This document shows positions 21,092-25,919 of a stretch of DNA of 25,919 bases, piece by piece. Position 1 is the stretch's first letter, and each line of letters begins with the position of its first letter. A program made the position numbers and the translations under genes. Where the stretch lies: contig BJOX01000046.1 of NCBI GenBank assembly GCA_009731375.1, positions 523,698 to 549,616 of the forward strand, in the 5' to 3' direction. Below the pieces are notes generated by a model. The model ran no database searches and had not been told where the DNA came from. It worked only from the letters and a program-made list of their open reading frames with translations. This stretch comes from Paulinella micropora. Its lineage: Eukaryota; Cercozoa; Imbricatea; Euglyphida.

Positions 21092-22097
21092 CGGGCGCGC
21101 GCCCGGGCGCGCTCTCCTGCCCCCTGAATTCCCGCTTGAGGCTCAGGAAGGCCTTCGGCAGGGGCGGACAACGGCGTAGACAGCCTCGCCAGCTCATCCA
21201 CGCACGCCGAGTTCCAGTGGGCTGCCAGACCGTGCAGCCTGTTCTTGGGCGCTTCAAACGCGTAGTTCTTGTAGTGTGGGGCCGGATATTCGGGGGCATG
21301 CACGTACAGGAAATCGTGGCCCGCGTGGACCGCCCCCGTCACGCCCAGTCGCAGCTTGTCCCCGACGAGGCTCAAGAGCTCCTGGCCCAACCTCTGCGTC
21401 GGCGCTATGGTCGCGGGCCGGCCCGCCCGGGCGCAGATGTTTTGTAAGTACGTGAGGGCTTTCCCGATCTGCGTTTGTCCGGGTTCCTGCAACAGGTCAT
21501 GGATCGGCTTGAGCCTGCGGCGGTACAGCTCGACACAGGCCTCTGCCCACTGATCACTCGTTTGGCGATCCACGTCGCCCCACAGGGGGTGCTCGTTCAC
21601 GATATCCAGCAGCCTCGTCACCGGGTGCTGGCGGCGGTCCGGCGCCCAGCCGCCATGTGCCACAGCGCACTGTTCCTCTAGCATGACCAACGCCGAGGGG
21701 CTGGCCGAGCAGACCTCCGGGTGCTGTAGCCCGTGCAGACTGCACACCTCGTCCTCGTCTAGGTACAACAACACCCCCAACGCGCAGCCCTCCGCGCCCA
21801 GCCAGCGGGACAGCCTGTTAACCAATAGCCGCCGCAGCGACGAGAAGGGATCTTCCAGCGTGTAGCACGAGGACGCAAACAGTAGCAGCTGCACGGACTG
21901 GAAGTGCGGCGAAAGGCCGTGTCCACCATGCGAGGGAGCCGTGACCACAGGCCGTGACCACCCGGTTGTTCTCCATGAGGTGCAGGCGTTTCTTGGCCTC
22001 CGCCGGCGGCAGCGGGCCGATGAACATTTTTTCGGTGTCCAGCAGCGCCAGCGGGTACTCGTCCCCGACGTCACACGACTTCTGCATACACTTGTAC
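21092..22097. repeat. First copy of a 1006 bp direct duplication
   Basis: This segment starts CGGGCGCGCGCCCGGGCGCG and ends CACTTGTAC. Segment 22108-23113 has the same length and, wherever I compared them, the same sequence, including the coding-frame break. The two are separated only by 10 N. That is the pattern of two contigs overlapping by 1 kb that were scaffolded without merging, rather than a biological repeat. Confidence 0.9.
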
Positions 22098-22107
22098 NNN
22101 NNNNNNN
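22098..22107. other. 10-N scaffold join
   Basis: Ten N between identical 1006 bp ends. It follows one copy and precedes the GC-palindromic start (CGGGCGCGCGCCCG) of the other, a likely contig breakpoint. Confidence 0.97.
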
Positions 22108-23113
22108 CGGGCGCGCGCCCGGGCGCGCTCTCCTGCCCCCTGAATTCCCGCTTGAGGCTCAGGAAGGCCTTCGGCAGGGGCGGACAACGGCGTAGACAGC
22201 CTCGCCAGCTCATCCACGCACGCCGAGTTCCAGTGGGCTGCCAGACCGTGCAGCCTGTTCTTGGGCGCTTCAAACGCGTAGTTCTTGTAGTGTGGGGCCG
22301 GATATTCGGGGGCATGCACGTACAGGAAATCGTGGCCCGCGTGGACCGCCCCCGTCACGCCCAGTCGCAGCTTGTCCCCGACGAGGCTCAAGAGCTCCTG
22401 GCCCAACCTCTGCGTCGGCGCTATGGTCGCGGGCCGGCCCGCCCGGGCGCAGATGTTTTGTAAGTACGTGAGGGCTTTCCCGATCTGCGTTTGTCCGGGT
22501 TCCTGCAACAGGTCATGGATCGGCTTGAGCCTGCGGCGGTACAGCTCGACACAGGCCTCTGCCCACTGATCACTCGTTTGGCGATCCACGTCGCCCCACA
22601 GGGGGTGCTCGTTCACGATATCCAGCAGCCTCGTCACCGGGTGCTGGCGGCGGTCCGGCGCCCAGCCGCCATGTGCCACAGCGCACTGTTCCTCTAGCAT
22701 GACCAACGCCGAGGGGCTGGCCGAGCAGACCTCCGGGTGCTGTAGCCCGTGCAGACTGCACACCTCGTCCTCGTCTAGGTACAACAACACCCCCAACGCG
22801 CAGCCCTCCGCGCCCAGCCAGCGGGACAGCCTGTTAACCAATAGCCGCCGCAGCGACGAGAAGGGATCTTCCAGCGTGTAGCACGAGGACGCAAACAGTA
22901 GCAGCTGCACGGACTGGAAGTGCGGCGAAAGGCCGTGTCCACCATGCGAGGGAGCCGTGACCACAGGCCGTGACCACCCGGTTGTTCTCCATGAGGTGCA
23001 GGCGTTTCTTGGCCTCCGCCGGCGGCAGCGGGCCGATGAACATTTTTTCGGTGTCCAGCAGCGCCAGCGGGTACTCGTCCCCGACGTCACACGACTTCTG
23101 CATACACTTGTAC
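22108..23113. repeat. Second copy of the 1006 bp direct duplication
   Basis: Same sequence as 21092-22097. The gene continues normally to the right of this copy (23114 on) and to the left of the first copy (21091 down), as expected for an unmerged overlap. Confidence 0.9.
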
Positions 23114-23427
23114 CGCCCGGCGGTGTGCATCCTTTCGCAGGCCAGCCGGTGCGCGTCTACTGCAAACACCAGGACGAGGTTATGCGCGCTGACGAACGTG
23201 CACGTGACGCAGCCGTTCAGGCTGTTCGTGGTTTCCGGCTTGCGGAGGGAACCCGCCCTCCCGCCCTGATCGAAGAAGTACTTCTCGTTGGGGTCAAACA
23301 CGGCCAGCGCGTCCGACAGGCGCTTAACCAGCGAAAGCACCGATTCCAGCACCAGACAAAGCTGGGCCTCGCTCCTGGCCTCGCGCTGTAGCCAGTCGAC
23401 GAACGTCATTTCGCCGTCGGTAGCCAG

Positions 23428-24309
23428 TTAGACGGTGTTCAGGACGTAGAAACCCTCGGGAAAAAGTTGAGCGAACGCGGCAAACTCTTGTTCGTGCCCT
23501 CGGACTTGGGGTCAACCGCCACGTACATACGGTCGGCCTTTGCGGACTTGGCGCTGGCCCTGGCCTTGTGCGAATCCGCCAACAAACCTTGCACCAGCGC
23601 CGGGACGGTGGTGCTGACCAGGCCGGCGCGTACGCAGTGTTCCAGCCAGTGCATCAGCGGCCCCGATGATTGCTTGCCCAAAGTTTGTTCGGCCGTGTCC
23701 GCCAGGTTCACCACAAAGGTGTTCTTGACCACCTGGCGGCACACCGAGTAGCGCGCCAGGCACAGCCGCAACAGCGCCATGGTGTGCAGGTGGTCCGCCA
23801 GCAGCGACGCGCACTCCGCCGAACCCTTCGTAAACTCGGTCGTTCGTTCGGGCAGCACGGCTCACGTTCCGACCACGACACAAAGTGGCTCTGGACTACC
23901 GCGCGCATCACCACGCGGTTGGCCCTGCGTCGCTTGGAGGGCCACGTCATTTGGGTCGACGCAAGCCCGTACTCCTGCAGCGACAGGCCTTCGGTTACCA
24001 GCACGTTCGCGGTGGGCGACCGCGCCAGCAACGAGGGGTGCACCACGAAGTCCTTGCTCTTGCCGCAGGGCGTCGCGGCGCCCACAAAGTTCTTGCACGA
24101 CACCTGCGTGAAGTCACCCCTGGGATCGGCTGTTCGACGCTGAGGACATCGGCCCGCGCGCCCTCGCGCAGGGTCTTGTGATTGCGCAGCCGCAGAAACT
24201 TGCCGGGCGAGTCTTCGCACAGTGTATGCACGCTTTGGAGAAACTCGCGCTCCTTTGGGGTTATGGTCCAATGGCTGTTGACGGGGAGATTCGTACACAA
24301 GCGCGACAT
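23428..24309 (-). pseudogene. Unknown virus-block protein, frame-broken
   Basis: The ATG at 24307-24309 starts MSRLCTNLPVNSHWTITPKE. The frame changes near 24118 (a G4 run). The next piece includes TQVSCKNFVGAATPCGKSK, TANVLVTEGLSLQEYGLAST and a basic patch PSKRRRANRVVM. It changes again near 23860; the next piece has FVVNLADTAEQTLGKQSS and ADRMYVAVDPKSEG. A last change near 23490 leads to FAAFAQLFPEGFYVLNTV and TAA at 23428-23430. Coding is about 880 bp. PCGKSK resembles the end of a Walker A loop, but the preceding Gly has the wrong spacing, so I do not call an ATPase. The frame after the TAA runs straight into the next gene's ATG, so this may be the N-terminal part of one larger broken gene. 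Confidence 0.45.
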
Positions 24310-25071
24310 GGACGCGCAGTCCTGCGACCTAGGGGCACACACACCGACGGCACACACAAATGCGCAAGAAACTCTTTTCCCGCCCTGTTTGTCTTTTTGC
24401 CCACAACCCGCCCTTTCCCCCCCCCCNNNNNNNNNNNNNNNNNNNNNNNNNNNNNNNNNNNNNNNNNNNNNNNNNNNNNNNNNNNNNNNNNNNNNNNNNN
24501 NNNNNNNNNNNNNNNNNNNNNNNNNNNNNNNNNNNNNNNNNNNNNNNNNNNNNNNNNNNNNNNNNNNNNNNNNNNNNNNNNNNNNNNNNNNNNNNNNNNN
24601 NNNNNNNNNNNNNNNNNNNNNNNNNNNNNNNNNNNNNNNNNNNNNNNNNNNNNNNNNNNNNNNNNNNNNNNNNNNNNNNNNNNNNNNNNNNNNNNNNNNN
24701 NNNNNNNNNNNNNNNNNNNNNNNNNNNNNNNNNNNNNNNNNNNNNNNNNNNNNNNNNNNNNNNNNNNNNNNNNNNNNNNNNNNNNNNNNNNNNNNNNNNN
24801 NNNNNNNNNNNNNNNNNNNNNNNNNNNNNNNNNNNNNNNNNNNNNNNNNNNNNNNNNNNNNNNNNNNNNNNNNNNNNNNNNNNNNNNNNNNNNNNNNNNN
24901 NNNNNNNNNNNNNNNNNNNNNNNNNNNNNNNNNNNNNNNNNNNNNNNNNNNNNNNNNNNNNNNNNNNNNNNNNNNNNNNNNNNNNNNNNNNNNNNNNNNN
25001 NNNNNNNNNNNNNNNNNNNNNNNNNNNNNNNNNNNNNNNNNNNNNNNNNNNNNNNNNNNNNNNNNNNNNNN
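24310..25071. other. End of virus-like block, poly-C and N gap (24427-25071)
   Basis: About 110 bp of unique sequence with no gene, then poly-C and 645 N. The right boundary between virus-like and host-type DNA lies in or next to this gap and cannot be placed. Confidence 0.7.
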
Positions 25072-25515
25072 ATCTCGGGTGAGCTGGAGGACGTCCTTCA
25101 TTAACAAAATAAGTGCGTGGTAAGGACAGCAGCTCTTCATCGGTCAAACGCGTAAGTGCGTTCATTTTCTCCTGTCGTTCTTGAGGCAACTCCATCCAAT
25201 TTACAGGTAGCTCGTCGATCAATCGAAATTCTGCTCTCCATTCCTTGCCTTTTGCATCGACACAGGACATATGAGCAGGACGGCCGGGCAGGCCGCCTTC
25301 GAAGTAATCTCCATCCACCTCTACTCTGGTCAAATTTCCACCTGCTAACATTTCCTCCACATGTGCTCGCTCATCCGGCCCTAGGTATTTAGTAGCCAAA
25401 GCACGAATATCCTTCTTCAGGCGCGGATTGACGACGTAGCCGACTGGAAGCTTGGGAGGCATGTCGGTCGCTGTCATAAATAGAGAGATAGATAGATAGA
25501 TAGAACGAGAGAAAG

Positions 25516-25564
<49 letters not shown>

Positions 25565-25919
25565 AAGAGAAAGATAGATAATATTATTACCGGGGCGTCC
25601 GATAAACAAATTGATCGGTTCTCCTCTGGGATCATCACGCACTCCATGAAAATCCTGTGCGTCTCCCCAAGTAGCGATCTCTACAGTCGGCAAAGCGTCA
25701 GGATCTTTCTTGGTGATTCTATATGCCAAGGGTTTGTTGTAGTTTTTGAAACTCTTGTTCATACACGGGCTAAAATGAGTCATCCAGTCGTAGTTACATC
25801 CGAGAACAACCAGCACATGCCTCTTCTTGTGCTGCTTCTTGAATGCAAGAATGAGCTTTAATAACGCTTGAGCGATGTTAGTTGTCAGGAAGGTGCTCTT
25901 CCACCCGATATCCATAACT
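25072..25919 (-). CDS. Unidentified host-type gene, two exons (both ends incomplete)
   Basis: On the minus strand an exon from the window edge (25919) to 25591 ends G|GTAATA. An intron of 120 bp follows, then an exon from 25470 to the gap at 25072 after the acceptor TTTATGACAG. The phases agree (one base plus two). The first exon includes HVLVVLGCNYDWMTHFSP, LAYRITKKDPDALPTVEI and INLFIGRP. The second includes KKDIRALATKYLGPDERAHV, RVEVDGDYFEGGLPGRPAHM and LTDEELLSLPRTYFVNEGRP. The Met at 25915 may be internal rather than the start. I recognise no domain. The AT-richer codon use and microsatellite intron match the left flank and differ from the GC-rich block, so this is host DNA. The acidic/aromatic composition suggests a soluble protein, which is inference only. 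Confidence 0.6.
25471..25590. repeat. (GATA)n/(AG)n/(TA)n microsatellite intron
   Basis: The 120 bp intron is almost wholly simple repeat: (GATA)n, (AG)n, (TA)n and (AG)n on the plus strand. The GATA/CTAT motif is the same as in the left-flank introns. Confidence 0.9.

Larger units (their letters stand above)
20907..23409 (-). pseudogene. Unknown virus-block protein, frame-broken and containing a duplicated assembly segment
   Basis: The ATG at 23407-23409 opens MTFVDWLQREARSEAQLC and runs through a Cys/His-containing stretch (CMQKSCDVGDEYPLALLD). The frame changes near 22955-22985, at a small direct repeat of GCCGTGACCAC, and continues (LLLFASSCYTLEDPFSSL, VLLYLDEDEVCSLHGLQ, LLSLVGDKLRLGVTG). 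A second change occurs near 21150-21175 (and its copy at 22166-22191). The final frame carries an acidic tail (AEDDLSESLL) and stops at TAG 20907-20909. Discounting the 1006 bp duplicate and 10 N, coding is about 1.49 kb, roughly 495 residues. No domain, signal peptide or membrane segment is recognised. The upstream neighbour ends with TAA 19 bases before this ATG in the same frame, so the two may once have been a single gene of about 795 residues. Confidence 0.5.

Noticed and set aside
21092-23113. True tandem gene duplication
   Set aside because: Same-sequence copies separated by a 10-N join are better explained by unmerged contig overlap.
23480-23540. Herpesvirus-type terminase nuclease motif (VAVDPKSEG)
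   Set aside because: Only a short VDP similarity; the surrounding sequence does not follow the terminase pattern that I know.
24030-24100. Walker A P-loop (terminase or packaging ATPase)
   Set aside because: GAATPCGKS has five residues between the first Gly and GKS instead of four, and no Walker B is apparent.
6640-24426. Assignment to a named group (nucleocytovirus, mirusvirus, malacoherpesvirus)
   Set aside because: No capsid, polymerase or packaging gene is recognisable, and a capping enzyme with a C48-like protease is not diagnostic of one group.

Overview
The window is eukaryotic nuclear DNA in a draft scaffold. Both ends carry GT-AG spliced exons separated by short introns made almost entirely of microsatellites (CTAT, CT, GATA). 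The middle, about 6640 to 24426, looks different: visibly GC-rich, compact, with genes on both strands and no introns inside the recognised coding regions. My reading is a piece of a large double-stranded DNA virus, either integrated (endogenous) or joined to host contigs during assembly. I cannot name the host or the virus family from sequence alone.

Left flank (1-6640): tetranucleotide repeats; the last five exons of a gene whose translation fits the C-terminal part of an RGS (regulator of G-protein signalling) domain; a 5 x 44 bp minisatellite in its last intron; a possible two-exon fragment; about 1 kb of AT-rich DNA with nothing recognised; and a decayed LTR-retrotransposon gag-like region ending in a broken zinc knuckle. 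GC-rich viral-type DNA begins inside or next to this retroelement with no run of N, near 6640.

Virus-like block (6640-24426): an unknown minus-strand gene with an amber codon; an unknown plus-strand gene with one frame break; a C2H2 zinc-finger gene truncated by a gap; a Sel1-repeat gene (intact); a 579-residue protein with a C48/Ulp1-like His-Asp-Gln-Cys protease signature (intact); a broken mRNA-capping guanylyltransferase with motifs I, III, IIIa, IV, V and VI; a multi-pass, probably seven-helix, membrane protein; a mucin-like type I membrane glycoprotein; and one or two adjoining unknown minus-strand genes (about 2.4 kb of coding once an assembly duplication is discounted). A capping enzyme, a C48-type protease, a glycoprotein with a membrane anchor and a multi-pass membrane protein together suggest an enveloped large DNA virus with its own mRNA-capping step. 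Several genes carry in-frame stops or frame breaks, while three of the readable reading frames are clean.

Right flank (25072-25919): two exons of an unidentified host-type gene on the minus strand with a 120 bp microsatellite intron. Six N gaps longer than 100 bp and two 10-N joins interrupt the window, most of them beside poly-G or poly-C runs. The 1006 bp on either side of the second 10-N join (21092-22097 and 22108-23113) are the same sequence, most simply an unmerged contig overlap.
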